Source: Amphiura filiformis (lineage: Eukaryota > Echinodermata > Ophiuroidea > Amphilepidida > Amphiuridae). From it: 64,000 nucleotides of DNA. The DNA lies in assembly GCF_039555335.1 (NCBI RefSeq), contig NW_027305496.1, forward strand, positions 186,001 to 250,000, written 5' to 3'. Position numbers and translations under genes: made by a program. Below the pieces are notes generated by a model. The model had not been told where the DNA came from and did not search any database. It saw only the letters and a list, made by a program, of their open reading frames with translations. This document shows, in pieces, positions 24,401 to 39,400 of the stretch; position 1 is the first letter of the stretch, and each line of letters starts with the position of its first letter.

Positions 24401-27400
24401 GATGAAAGCACAACGCTTGTTTTAATGTGCTATCAATTGAAGCATGGTGTTAGTTCTCTTGTTCGAGAACACCTTGTGTACAATAGTACTTGCAATGTAG
24501 CAAACTGCAACTTTTATATTGGCATCTTCCTTGGGTTTTTGTATGTAATTTCTTTATTTCTTGATAGATTTCAAACAATGAGGTCTTAAATTCGAGCTAA
24601 AAGTCGCAGCTATTGACTGCTTGTTCTGATTATGACATATCTGTCTTTGTTTAGGATATACAGGGGGTGAACATAACTGGTACCTTAATTTTTTGGCTTA
24701 CTGTAGATGTGGCTAAAGGTCAGTTAATAAAATGTACTTCATTGATCATTTTCAGCCGCATCTTAACGCACCAAAACGCCAAAATAATATTTTGGCATCT
24801 CAACGCCAAAATAATCTCTTACCCTTGATATAATAGCCCTTGCTTCTGCACAGAAGTCCCTGGAGCTGACTTCAAGTTGGAATGCTTTGCCGCAGTTATT
24901 CACACATGCTGCTAAAAGCTGCAAACAAACAAACAAACAAATGATGAGAATTGCAAACTAAATGGATTACTTCATTACCTGTCGCTCGGATGACATACCG
25001 GCGTATCTGCCATTTTTGACGAAATCAGGTAAGTTTCATAATCTATATATTATAAATGCAAGCTCTACATTCTGAAAAACTTTCAAGACAAATTTAACAT
25101 ATCAATATTTATTACGTATGCATCACTATAATTAGGATTGATGTATCTCACTCAATGGGAAAATTGTGTACAACATTCCCCATGTCTTGCACAACATAGT
25201 GGAGTATCAGTGACAAACCAACCTAAATCTCCACAGCCTATATTTGAAAGGTCCACAGCCCGTAGAACAGTGCTATTTTGTTTGTTTGTTCATCGCCTGA
25301 ACAGAAAATGTCACCTTTATTTTGGGCTAAAATAATGTAACACTAACAGGGATGTAAATGGGCAACATATATCCATTTCCTGACAATCCATCTGGCACTT
25401 GGTCAGGTGGCCGAGGGCTTGAGTGCAGTATAAATAAATAAATAAAATACATTTCGGAATTTATATAGCGCTTTTTCCAGAGGATTCAAAGTGCTGTAAT
25501 TTCGCTGCGTGGTGAATCATCACAAGCAGATCGCATCAACTAGGCTAGTTGCAGCCGAACCCGGCGCAAACCTATCCGCACTTAGATTGTAACATCCACC
25601 CATTTTCTGCAGCTCCCCAAATTCCATTGGGTGAAGGAAGTTTTTGATAACGAAACAACTAATCACCAATTTTGAAAGCAGGAGGAAACCGGAGATCCCG
25701 GAGAAAACCTGCGAGAGCGAGCATGGATCGGGATAAACCAAGTGCACATGAGTCCTTGGGCGCGCCGGGCTTGAACCCGGGACCTCAGTGGTGCAAAGCG
25801 AGGAATTACCACTGCGCTAACTCGCCCTCAGTATTGAACATTAACTGATTTAAAGGGGTTTGTCCGAGGAATACGCTGCAGGGTATCACCCCCTCCTAAA
25901 AGAGGTTTTTTGGCTCTTTTTATGCAGAATTATCATCATCCAATTCCAGAAATGCAAAAAAAAAATGATATTAATTTTTTTTTTAACATTTCCGGACTAT
26001 TTTTTATGGCCAAACTTCATGAATTGCGGCAATTTCCGGAAGATTTACATCTCTGATGTAAAATTGAACAATTTTATTAGCTTTGAGTGCAATTGTCATG
26101 ATAACACAGGGCCAAAATACTACCCGCCGGAATTTCTTATAACTTTGCCCCCTCGGACAACTGACCCTGATATGTCACTGAACATGTACTTGGATCAAAA
26201 AAGAATTTTTACATCACACTGGTACAGAACCCTTAATTAGGTTTAGCAAAACTGACAATGTATTATAATTACTGACATGTGATATTGACAAGTATGGTAA
26301 TATTATATTGAATTGACAATATAATTACTGACATGTGATTTTATTTATTTATAGTCACTGACCATCCTGAATTTGATGTTAGTTGAACGTGATGAAGTTA
26401 GAAATGTTGCAAAGGGTTCCATTTACTTTTTAAAAAAATTGTATAGGAATTTTTAGTGAAAACATGATTCTTATGATTTTTTTAGCATTATGTTTACATT
26501 GTAAGCAATTGCTGGCTGAAATTTGTATAGCAGGTTGTCCAAATGGGGAGCATTTTGCTCCGCTACACCAGGTAAATCGAACGCTGGCTGTATGTACTTA
26601 CTCAGAGGATGATTTAAGCACTTCCCAACATTCCACTATGTTACTTGCGGATAGCATAGCTGTGTGAGCGAACATGACACCACTACTCGCCCACTGCATA
26701 TAGACGTACTGTACGTGCATGGTTTAATTTGAATTTGTACAGTTATATTTACATAAAAAACGCTGTGAAGATGCTAGTCGATTTCACATTTTATGTTATC
26801 TACAGAAGGTGTGAATTGTCCTTTAAACACACATCACTTTTGTTCCGAAATCGACCAAGTAATAATGACACACGCACAATTCTAAAACAACATGTTTTGC
26901 ACAGAGTTCAATGGATTTGAAAAGTAAAGTGGCAGTTGAAACTCTAGTGATAACACTTTTGCAGTGCATGATGGGGCTTCCTTAAATCATCCTCTGGTAC
27001 TTACTGTAAGGCTTTGCATGGCAACGTGTGGAACAGGACTTTTCATCCTCCTTACTATGGATCGCAGTGCATCTTTTGGGCTACAAAAAGGAAACACAAA
27101 AAAAGTATATTAATTTTCAAGGTGCATGGTTTTATATTCTTGTGGAAGATTAAAGGTGGGTGACCCCATCGACAGCCTCATCCCCCACTTTTATTCATCA
27201 TTACTGAGATTTTGGTATCAGAAAAAAGCTCATATTTTTCTCATTACCCCAGTGAAATTTAACTTACCCCAGTGAAATTTAACGGCCAGATATGTTTCAT
27301 TTTATGGTGTTAAAACAAAAAGGTAGCAATTTGTGCACTGCTTACCACACCAGAAGTGTATACTGTACTATCCTATAGAGCATTGTTAAACATGTTTTTG

Positions 27401-30400
27401 CTTCTCATATCAAAACTGCTGCAGCAATGCAGCTCAAAATTTGGAAACCTATTGTTGTGATGGTTATAAATCATGCCTATCTTTAGAAGATAGAATTTCA
27501 GAGCAAGTATGTGATCTTCAAATGTAATTGGGCTACCTATAGGGTTAATCCTTTCATTTTGAAGCCCATCAGATGATCAAGATAGTGCTAACTTACGCCA
27601 TGGGGTCATAGGCGCATTCATTTAGCTTTTGGCACACAAAATTACCACTTAGAGATTGCAGGTTGCTAAAGGGTCATTTGAACCTTTTATTTCTATTGTT
27701 TTGGATCCATACTTTCACAAAATCTCGAATTTTTGACCCCTTATTTGAAAACCTAGCGCTATCCCTGAAGCCCATACCATACATGTATGGCTTTACCTAT
27801 ATTTTCCACAACTGGAGTGAGTATTTCAAATGGAAATTACCCAATTGGTTATTATATTTGAAACTCACACTGCCTCTGTGGAAGACTTCAGCTAAATCTT
27901 CCACAGGAGGACTGTGCATTTGAAATGGTATAGCCAATGTGTTTCCTACATGTATCTTGCATTAAGGGATCTAAAATGAGCGTTTATTGCGTTTCGACAG
28001 TATTTTTTGTGGGACATGAGAGCACCTCAGACCTATCGAATTGCATTCTGAATACAAAGCATGTCTTTCTGATACCAAATAATTTTCATTTTTTTGAAAA
28101 TCACAATATAATACAAATTTTATGACAAATTATAAAAATTTGATATTTTTCAAATTTTTGATATAACAGTCCTCAAGTAAATTATATAAATCTAATGACA
28201 TATTCTTAAAGTGTATGTAGCAGGGAGGAAAAGCCGACGGTCAATTGAAAATTTTGACCTTTCATATTGAAGATATGGATTTTTTCCCAAAAGACCAAAT
28301 TTTTTTGGTGTTTTGGGGAAAAAAATCCATATCTTCAATACGAAAGGTCAAAATTTTCAAGTGATCGTCGGCTTTTCATCCCACCTACATATAAAAGTAT
28401 AAATCATCAGATTTATAAAGTTTACTTCAAGTACCGGTACTGTTAAATATCAAAATATCAATTTTAATGATTTGCCATAAAATGTGTATTAAATTGCTAA
28501 TTTTTAAAATTCAAGATTATTTGATATCAGAATGACATTCTTCATATTCAGAATGCAATTCGATATGTCTGATGTGCTCTAATGTCCCAAAATAAATACT
28601 GTCCAAACGTTCATACCCCAGCCCTTAAGGCCTACCGTTAAAACATCTTTGAGTTGTATTGCTCCTTCGGTTTTGATATGAGAAGCAAAAACATGACACA
28701 GCATTGCCCCATACCCGTACTTTCAGTGGAGTTTTTATTCACAAAACCATCTAAACATATCATAGGCCTTACATTTTTACTGGGGTAATGAGAAAAATAT
28801 GAGCTTGTTTTCTGATACCAAAAATCTCAAGTTTTGTTGAGGAAAAATGGGGGATGAGGACACATACAGTTCTTTTATAATCAAAGAATTAGGGAACAAA
28901 CCAATGCAAAAGATCGATGATGTCCTATAAACGTAACTAGTTTCATTTCTCAGTCGACCGGCACTCGACCCCATCCCTCCCTGCCAGAAACGTAATAATA
29001 AAATGTTGAAAATTTTGACATAATAATAATAATGACACATTCTTCAGACTGATCTTTTTGTACAAACGTAATCGGACAATTTTTTTCACCCTCCCCCTAT
29101 GTCATCGATCATTTGGTTTGTTCCCTTAAGACTAGTTCGTGTCTGATGTCATCTGTCAATCAAACTCGGGCGGTTTGTCAGGATAATTTTGTTTCTGAAC
29201 GCATCGGTAAAACAGAGTGCCTTTTAGGCTGTCAGGGATAATTTTGCACCTTCAAAATATATACAAACTGACTTAAGGGGGTACTACACCCATGGCCAAT
29301 TTTATGCCTATTTTTGCATTTTTCTCAAAAATTATAGCGCATTGGTGACAAGTAAGATACATATGTATGTATATTATAGGGGCAAGGACTACAACTACTG
29401 CACTGAAAATTCAGCAACTCAAGGCAAGTAGTTATTGATTTATTGATCAAATATTGGTTTTCCCTCATTTTTGACTGTAACTCCACAACTGTTGTCTGTG
29501 CTGAAATAAAATTTCCAGTGCAATAGTTGTAGTCCTTGCCCCTATAATATACATATCTTACTTGTCCCCAATGCGCTATAATATTTGAGAAAAATGCAAA
29601 AATAGGCACAAATTTGGGCAGGGGTGTAGTACCCCCTTAAAAGTTGGGTGTTAATGTTAGTAATAGGAACTTTCTTTCCTGAAGGCACCATGTCAACAAT
29701 GCCTAGAATTAGAAAGTTGCTTTTTGGGCCAGAGCCAAAAATGGTCATCACTCAACCTAAAATTTAGAAATTGCCACAGGAGTGAATTTCTCCTCTGGTT
29801 TAATAGACTACAAACCAAAGATTATGAATCGGCAAAAAAAAAGTAAAATTTGCCCGTCAATTTCGGACTGCAAGCAATTATATATGTATGTAGCGCCCTC
29901 TTGGTGTGGCGGGACGGAATTGCTAAATTTGATGTTACTACATATTTAAAAAAGATAGGATTTTTTTGTTTATGGTATTATAAAGGTCTTCTGTATAGAC
30001 AATTTCAGCACTAAAAAAAATGTCAGTGGACTTTGCAAAAATAAAGAAATAAATTAAAATATGTGTAAAATTCCGTCCCGCCACATTTTGAGGTGATTTT
30101 TTTACGTTTCGGAAGGACGAAAAAAAAAAAAAATTTAGTCAAAACTTTCCAAAATATCAACTATTATGGTAATAAACATTCCTGAGTACACAAAAATTGA
30201 ATTCATCAACTTTGCTAGACTCGGAGCCATTTTAACTTCTTTTTTTTTCGGCCTTTCGTGGTAGGATGCCAGCAATAAGGCTATTTTCAGGGTCTGTGGT
30301 GTAAAACATGGCCCTGCCACATTTTGAGATGATTTTTTTAAGTTCAGGAAGGGATGAAAATTTTCTTTCTCAGTTTATATTTTGCAATAATTTTTCATTG

Positions 30401-33400
30401 GAAGTGAAAGAAAAGACAATTTTGTCAGTTTTAAAGTGAATCAATTGCTTTTTTTCTTGATTTTGACATGGTGGACAAAATTCCGTCCCGCCACATTCCG
30501 TCCCGCCACAATGACATGATTTTTAAAAATTAATGAGCGTACTATAAATAGGGGGGTGAATTTTATAATTCCTTCCATAACAAAAGAAGGATAGTTGAAG
30601 TTAATACCAATGTTAGAAGCAAATGTTTTATCCCAGTACTTTTGATAAAAATTCAACAAATGTACTGTGTTCACAAATACATGAAGTTTATCATTCCGTC
30701 CCGCCACATTGATGAATTTGTGTTACCATGGCAACATGTTGATTCTTTGGACTATTTTTCTTGCGTGTGAATGTAGTCTGTAACTTACTTGTTTATATTA
30801 AGAACATGAAGAATCCATAAAATAAACAGGCACAGAGCTACAATTTAAAAGGCCTATCAAAATTCCGTCCCGCCACAAACGGGAATTTTGGCTCTGGCCC
30901 TTTTGCCTTGTAAAAGTACCGTATTTTTTTGCCATTTTCTGCGATTCCTTTTCTCTGATCAGCACCAGATGGCTCAACCTTACTTTTATGCCCCTACAAA
31001 CCAAGCAAGGGTCATGGGAAGTTTGATTGACAGTGACGTCAGATGCAAACTAGTCTTTTTAATTCTGTCTCAGATAATAGAGGTCAAAAATTCGGCCAGT
31101 ACCGTAGTGATTGTTTCAGGTACAGTACAAACCTTGTGACGTAACAGAGGTGTTGGCAAGTTTCCTAAAATCTGAACTAACCCTTGGTCAAATGTAAGGA
31201 CCGTCGATGTTAGGATTTTTTAAAATCGATATATTGGTCACTCATTATCGATAATAATCGATAAATCGATTTTCCTCCCAATTTTAGTGACCTGAAAATT
31301 CAAGTCACTAAGCTTCAAAAGTTTGAATACTTGCGAATTGCGCTGCCAGCGGAAAAGTCGGTGTCAAATCATTCGTGAAAAGATGTTTAAGTATGGGCTT
31401 AAAATCATCAACATCACTCGGTCTCATTGATTCTAGAAGTTTTACATTTCAAAATACGTCTGTACTGACATAATTGCGGCGGTTAACACACTGCTTACGC
31501 CCAATTTTTGGATTTTTTTTTTCATTATCGGCAACTCCAATATATCGATTTTCTTCCGAAAGTGATATCGGCGATATTGATATTATTGGATAGCCGATTT
31601 TTTGATTATTATCGATTCATCGACGGACCTTAGTCAAATGGTCAAGCACTTGTGCACAGCATCAAACATTTATTGTAGCTTGCCCGGGGCATAGGCCACG
31701 GGTATCACCCTCCCACCCTGTTTTTGCTTTTTGCTCTTATGACCAAATTATCATCATCCAATTCCAGAAATGTAAAAAGAAAGTTTTGTATTAATTTCCA
31801 TCTACATGTACATTTTGCATCTCTGCAGGCAGGCCTGTATACTCACGCATTTGGGTTTGCATTGACCCGGTCACATATGTCCATGATAAGGCCCCAATCC
31901 TCTGTAGTATTCGCTTCACTTGTAACTTTGTCTGTACGTTTAGAGGAAAAGAAGAAAATTGTTACGTGTACATTCCATAATTGAGTATTTCATCAGAGAA
32001 TTTGTCAATCATCATTGGCATTTTGATTGTAAATCATATCATATGGGTATGGGGCATTTCCATTCCAAACATGCAAAACATGAATTGATGAAATTGAAAA
32101 TGAAATGTCATGAATGTTTTAAAATATTGCATTTCGTGATCCACAGCCTCATCCCCCAGGGATTGAGTTTTAAGGCGTGCGAGTGCGATTCGCACGCGCC
32201 GCACGCCTGAAAATACGCCGAGAGGTGCGATTTTTCGCACACCTAAAAAAAAAAAAACATTTTAATTTTTTTTAAAAAACTTTACAAAAAGATTTTAAAA
32301 AATTATAAATTCATGTTCAAAATAGGCAAATTTATAATTGATGTTCACATTACAACCTATTTATGAAGTAAAGAAGCATACAAAACAAATGCATTTTAAA
32401 ATCATTCATAGATTATTATGTGAACATAATTTACAAATTTGCCTATTTTTAAAAACAAGAATTTATAATTTTTAAAATCTTTATAATTTTTTTTTTAAAT
32501 TAAAAAAAATTCAGGGACATTCTAAAGTTCCAGGGACATTCTAAATCCAAAAAAAAAAACTAATTAAAAAAAAAAAAAATACAAATGACACTAGCAATAA
32601 GTCCAAAGTCCAGGGACATCTATGCAGTATACACCATTCATTACCCCAGAGCTTTTACCATGGCCATTTAAAAAAGTACATGTATGTTGTCACAATTGCT
32701 AAGTTTTAGCTGAAAATGAAATCATAGTCATACACCAGTTTTGAAAAAAGCACACCTTGGTTTATTTAGGTGTGCGATTTGCAGCACACCTAAAAGCACA
32801 CCTCGGGTTATCCAGGCGTGCGATTTACAGCACACCTGTCACATTGCAAAACTCAATGCCTGATCCCCCCACTGGCTACATAATGTTTATGTACAAAATA
32901 TTTCTTGCAGATTAATTCGTTTAGAAAAGATATCGTGAAATTTGAATTTCGTTCTGGTGCACCAGAACGAAATTACAATGCATTGTCTATGGAGCAGTGT
33001 AATACACATAATCATGCAAGCAACAACAATTCCCGTTCGTATGACGAATGCTGACATGCTGTACAATGCCCAGCCCGTATGAACGGAAAATATTTGGGTT
33101 TTTTTCGTACCATTTCAGAAAAAAGGAAACAAAATATATTTCCCCTTGCAATATGTACATTTCAAATGAATATAAAAAGTTTGGGTTAAAAATGGAGAAG
33201 AAAAAAATCTTCCGATACCGGGTTTTGAACCGGGTACCTCTCGGGTAACGCACAATGCGCTAACTAATTGAGCTATTCAGCCCACTACGCCCATCGTGGA
33301 ATTGTTATTTATGGCGCACCGTCTCCTCAGCAGTTAGTGTGGTTCGCTTTTTTCACAGAATGTGTATGACGCGAAACCAAAGTAGCTGTTGAGGAGACTG

Positions 33401-36400
33401 ATGATTCGCAATTAATTCCCTGCCCAGAAATCCGAAGTAATTTTTATTATTTACACTGGTAGCCTGTAAAAAACGCTGTGGTTATGATTTCTCCGGAAAT
33501 ACATCGACTTGGAGCGTCAAATTTCAGGATAGTAATGAGAAAAATAGTATCTATTAGGCGCGAGATATTCGATTCCGAGTTTATTGTCCCCCGCCCGCGT
33601 CACTTTTTGGAAACCAAAAACACCAGCGTCAAATTTTCAAAAATGCCAAAATAATTCATTATTTTCAAAGTATCGGTGTTTTCACCAGTTTTAGCAATTG
33701 GAAACATATATTTTTGTTTGTAAAACATATAAATTCATAACTTGGAAGCAAAACCAGGCTCTTTTCTAACTTTTCTAGTCCCTACCCATATAAAAACCTG
33801 TTTATAAATAACATGTATGAGTGTGGCTTTAAATCAACACGCATTTTAGGTCAATAATGAAATCTGATGAAATAATGAAAAATGAAAAAGTCACCTCACC
33901 AACCCGGGAAAAAACGGGGCGATAAACTCGGAATTGACTATCATGGGCCTTACGTGATACGGTCTGATACCCAAACCTCATCAACAATGAAAAAAATCGG
34001 GGGATGATGCTGTCGATCGGGTTACAGACCTTTTACACAAACGAACTTCCCCCATTCACGCTGTACAAAGTTAGAAATAAAAGATCCAGTTAGCACGCCA
34101 GGCACCACTAAGCATGCAAAGTGCATAGCATCTGACTTTTGGTGATCGCCGTTGTCTTTTTTTACTCATTAAATATTCATGAACCCAACACGTCCCGAAC
34201 ACATGGTCTTATTCGGCCGATCAGAACCGTTGCAATTGACCCGGCATGGTTTTATGAATGAATTTATGACCTTACAGGGCTCAGAGATATGCATATATGG
34301 CCACTTTTTTTGAACTGGTAGATTTTTGCGTGACATGAAAAGTTCACTTTTTCTGTTCCGAGAAATACGCCAATTTTCATTTGAAACTAATTATTTCAGT
34401 GGTTGTGTATGCTACTACAGGAAAAGTATACATATTCTGCAAGGAAATTTCACAAGGAATCCAAAAATGACATTGTTTTTTATGGGGGGCTAATGGTTAG
34501 GGAGATATGAAAATTTTTCTGAATTTTGTGTGATTTTTTGTTGTTGATCTTATACTCCACATCAAAAAGAACATTATATTTGAGCTCTATAGAGCTAGAG
34601 CTATCAGAAAATGTGTACTTTTACTATGCTACCTGTTATAGATTTTCCATGGCGCGAACATTTTGTTGGAACGCATAAAAATGTACAAATTTTTTTCAAA
34701 CTCTTAATGATATTGATAATGCATGTACAAATAATTACAATTTATGTTACACAATTTTGCACAAAAACACATGTACAATGTTTTCTAACTGATTGATAAA
34801 GGAAAATTTAACAATCTTTTTGTAATAATGGGGCAGTTTAAAGAGAGAATCTAGTACCGGTATGTTACACGGAAATGGAACACATGATCTCGCATTCATC
34901 TACGGACTTCAGAAGGTACAACTCTGGTGAATTTCCTCTGTCTTGTAAATCCACACCTACATAAAGAACACTTTCCTTGGGCACTATGGTTTCTTATAAA
35001 AGCAATCTTCTCTGGTGGTTTTAGTATACATTTGTAGAGCCAATAGCCTTCAATAACTTTTGCACCGGGAAATTAGGTGTGTCCATATTCTGAAACATGG
35101 ATAGTTTCAGTTAGTTTGATGAGTGATGACACCATCAGATGTATGAAAGAGAAAATATTCTCTGTTACTATCTGATGATGGCTTTAGTGCTACAACACAG
35201 TCTTTCTAAATTAAGTTTGTAAGCGAATCATTGTCTCTTTATCAATTCCTCAGAAATGCCCATATGTGACCCCTCAGCACAACTGAGCCCGGACGTCGCC
35301 AGTGCCACTATTGAGATATGATCCATCGAGCTTAACAATAAACAATAGGAAACAAAGGATTTATTGACTGTTTTATTGATTTTCACTACTTAAATGTCAA
35401 GTACTATAGACATGATATAGGGGAGATTGGGGTTAGTTGAAACATTTTTCAAAATCATCTTTTTAACGCAAACCGATTACTTTCAAGAAACACTAACCAT
35501 ATCAATATAAACATATACATACATGCTACAAATACAGCCTTAAACTTTATTGGACCTGCTTATGATTATTCATATAATCCAATTTGAAAATTTGAAAAAA
35601 AGTGTTTCAACTAACCCCACCCCTGGGGTAAGCTGAAACATAGAGTGGCGGTAGCTGAAACACGGCTAGTAAAAATTTCAAAATAATTATTATTGTGTTG
35701 TTAGGGTTATACTTCCCTTGAAGGCACCCTTTAACATACAATCAGTGTGAAAAAATGAATAAATAAATATGTGGGAGTGCGGGTCAATACTTTGGACACA
35801 AGGTGACGAGTGTCACCATGGACCAAAATATGAGAAGCCTAAAATATTATAAAATGTACTTTCTGTGTGCACTTTTTGCTTGTATTATTGCTTTTTTTAA
35901 ACCATATTAAAAAGCAATATTGAAGAAATGGTAAACATGTTACAAATTTTTAAAAAGTCAAATTTTTAACCATATTTTTCTATGCGATTTTCACGTGTCA
36001 ACTAACCCCACCTCAAAAGTTTCAACTAACCCCGATGCCTATTTTTACATTTCAAAGTTCATTACACAAAATAAGAAATACAATAAAACTTTTATTTAAC
36101 ATTATTCTGGGACTTACTACTTGTGCTTATGATACTCAAAAAATAATCCCCTGAATCTTCAAACAACATGGAGATAACGCATCTTTTCTGAGGGGTATAA
36201 AAATTAGTCAGTAAGTCAAAAAACAGATATTCCTTTCCCAAGCCAACACTGGTGGGGCATCAGTGCTGTTGCTAATTTGGTGGATGACCCTTACTAATAC
36301 CTACAATGTATTACTAGGTGCCAGTATTTTACCAAATTAATTTTTTGTGTCAGAAAAAAATACAATGTTTCAACTTACCCAGCGTTCCAACTAACCCCAA

Positions 36401-39400
36401 TCTCCCCTACATCATTTTAAAGCTAATTTCAAGCAGAATATTTTGGTTGAATATCTCAAAAATGATAATTGGCGACTTCAGGGCTCAGTTGTGCTGAGGG
36501 GTCACATATTGTCATCATCAAATTCTTCAGTATCTGTTCCAAATATGATGGAACAAAAGGGTTCCACATAGCCTGTGATGGTGGCATTCAGTGGCGTAAC
36601 TAGGGTCGGTAGCGCCCGGGGCAAGAAACTAAATTGGCGCCCCTACCACCCCCCCCCCAGAATTCCAGTTAATTCTTGAAAGAATTTTTGGACAAATAAG
36701 GCCTACCACTAATTAATTTTGGTTACTAGAAGTTGAATATCGGTCTTAAAATGTTCTTTCAATTGATTTTGTGTTGAAATGCGCGCGAAAATTTTGACTT
36801 TCGTCACTTGGAGGCGCAGAATCGATGCTGGCCCTGGCTGAATTGGTCAATTTGGCGCCCCCTACCGGTGGCGCCCGGGGCATGTTGCCCCCCCCCCCCT
36901 GCCCCCCCCCTAGTTACGCCACTGGTGGCATTATTGATCTTACATATGGTAAACTAGGCCTAGGTCAGTGTCACATTCACTCTGTTGTGCATGATTTTTG
37001 CCAAAATAATTACCAGTGTGTTCAGTTCAGATTTGATTTTTTATTGCAAATTTTGCTCAGCACTTTTGTCCTTCTTTTTCTTCGCATTTAAGGCTCCAGC
37101 CCAAACAATTCTAAAACTTAATTGCTTTTAACTTACTCTACTATAGGGACAAGCAAAAGTATTTTTCAATTGCACTTATAATAATAAAAAGTATTAATTA
37201 ATAATTTCACCAACTAGAATACATACGACATGATTTTACCAATTTTGCGGTATGAACATTTTGCCTTTCTGCAAGGCAACAGTCGTAATTCTGCTCCAGG
37301 GCTCCATCAACTTCCAACCTCTAAACTTTAATAAACTGATTATAGGCCTAAATTATACAGTTATCTTTAATAATGCACATGCCAATGATGAAATGAAAGT
37401 TAAATTAGCTGAGTTAAATCATTTCAGGTAGGTAACAAGCTATTGGTAAATTAGCAGAATCCCATTCTAAATTTCGACGTGTGGGAGCCACCGTGTGGGA
37501 GCCACGGCTCCACCCTGTCATTTTTTTACTTTAACAGTCCTAACTTTGAAAGTTTACATGGTATGTGCAAACCTATGGTACCATTTTAAAGAGCTCATCA
37601 ATAGCTTTAATTTGATATGTATTTTACCTATATAGGGTATCATGATGTGAACTAAAATTGGCAAGAACGTATAAAAATCTCGCGCCAATGTCACGGCTCC
37701 AGGCTATCAGTGTACCAGTTCAAAACACATGGCCATATATATATTCATTGATTTTGTAATATTCAAGATGGCTGCTCGGGGCTGGCGAAAACAGAATGAA
37801 AATCAATGGTTCTGTTCGGATAATAATCATAATATTGCCGTTTGAAAATTGACTTTTTTCTGGCGTCAAACGAGCAAAAATTTTGATGACTGAAGATACT
37901 CAAATTTCATTTATCTGTAATTTTGGTTATAATTTTTGTTGGGCATGGTATATTTTTTCTGCCTTTGCTTGCTGGAAGCTTAAAATGTACAAGTGGTCAT
38001 GATGGATTTTACAGCGGAGGATTGAGTTTTTCAACGGAGACGGACAATATGCACGAGGTGTTTTTTACCAAATTTTACAAAAATTTCACCGATCTTACGC
38101 ACACGATTCGTCTGGATCTGGATCTGGATTGATAATCAGCACCGCCTCCTCTGGAGGATCAAGGGGGTTAGGGTCAGCTGTTTAGATACGCTGGATTAAA
38201 TGTTCTTTAAGCCTTTCTTTAAAGGATGGTGTAGAGGGTGCCTCGATGACCGAGGGGGGCAGGGCATTCCAGTCAACAATTGTTTTGGGAAAATAAGAGT
38301 TCTTATACTTCAGTTCTTGAGTTGAGATGTTTATATCTTGCAGAATGTAAGCGAGTGCTCTTAGTTGGAATCAGCCGTTTATCCGCAGCAGTTACGTGTA
38401 GATCACCCTTTCTGATTTTATGAAAATTGGTGAGTCTACATGTAGCAGCTTCTCTTCTGTTTTGAAGAGATTGCCATTCTAGTTCTTGTTACGCTGCTGT
38501 ATCTGCTATAGTTACTACAAACAAAACGGGCTGCAGAGCGCTGTACTTTTTCAAGTTTTGTAATAATTTTCGGTGTGTGCGGATCCCAGATGGATGCTGC
38601 ATATTCTAAAGTACATGCTAGGATTTTTGTTTCCGTGCTGCGTAGAGGTTTCTCTTCACCAGACCCATGACAGAGACGGAGTTAGCTTTCTTGACAGTAT
38701 TGTCAATGTGGAGGTTCCACGACATTGTGCGAGAAATCTCAACACCAAGGTATGGGTTTGAGTTGGACCCCATTGGAAATAAGTTTACACATTTGCAGCT
38801 AGACTTTAATTTATGGGTTATCCTGGCATTTCGGCTTTTTGGTGTCTTTGCTTGTATCCATGTATTTCATATGCTAAATTTGTGATAATTTGTGATTGAT
38901 TATATTTATTGTTCTTGTCGATTTTGCCGAATAAATATGAATGAATGAATGAGTCGACTGATTTGAGTTTTTGCCCGGCCACATATTAAAAAATAGTAAA
39001 AACTTGTGGTGTGCGCCTAGAACTAGTCATTCTAATCACAGTACATTTTGTAGGGTTAAATTGCATTAACCATTTTTGCTGCCGTCAGTTTTGTGCACGT
39101 GATGTTATGCAGTGGGTGCGTGGGGCAGTGCTAGGAAATTTGCATAATTTTAACTTGGAAAGAAGTTTGATTGTGCTTTAAATGGCAAATGCAATGAAAA
39201 AAAAATGTTAAAAAGATTATAAAGTTAATAATTATAATAAAGCTAGCCATTAAAAGCAACTGATTACTATATAAAAAGTATATTGTTCAATCTCTTTGTA
39301 ATATGTTTGTTTTAAATAGTATCACACTGCTGATTTTAATAGTATTACTCATAATCAGCTGGTGACACAGCACATACATGTAACAGTCATGACAGTGCAG

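Noticed and set aside
25860..26240. 126-aa plus frame in STAM intron 3
   Set aside because: It overlaps a repeat shared with 31690-31800 and has no motif or splice context.
33203..33285. Functional tRNA gene
   Set aside because: Acceptor and anticodon stems do not pair and the T stem has a mismatch; more likely a tRNA-derived remnant.
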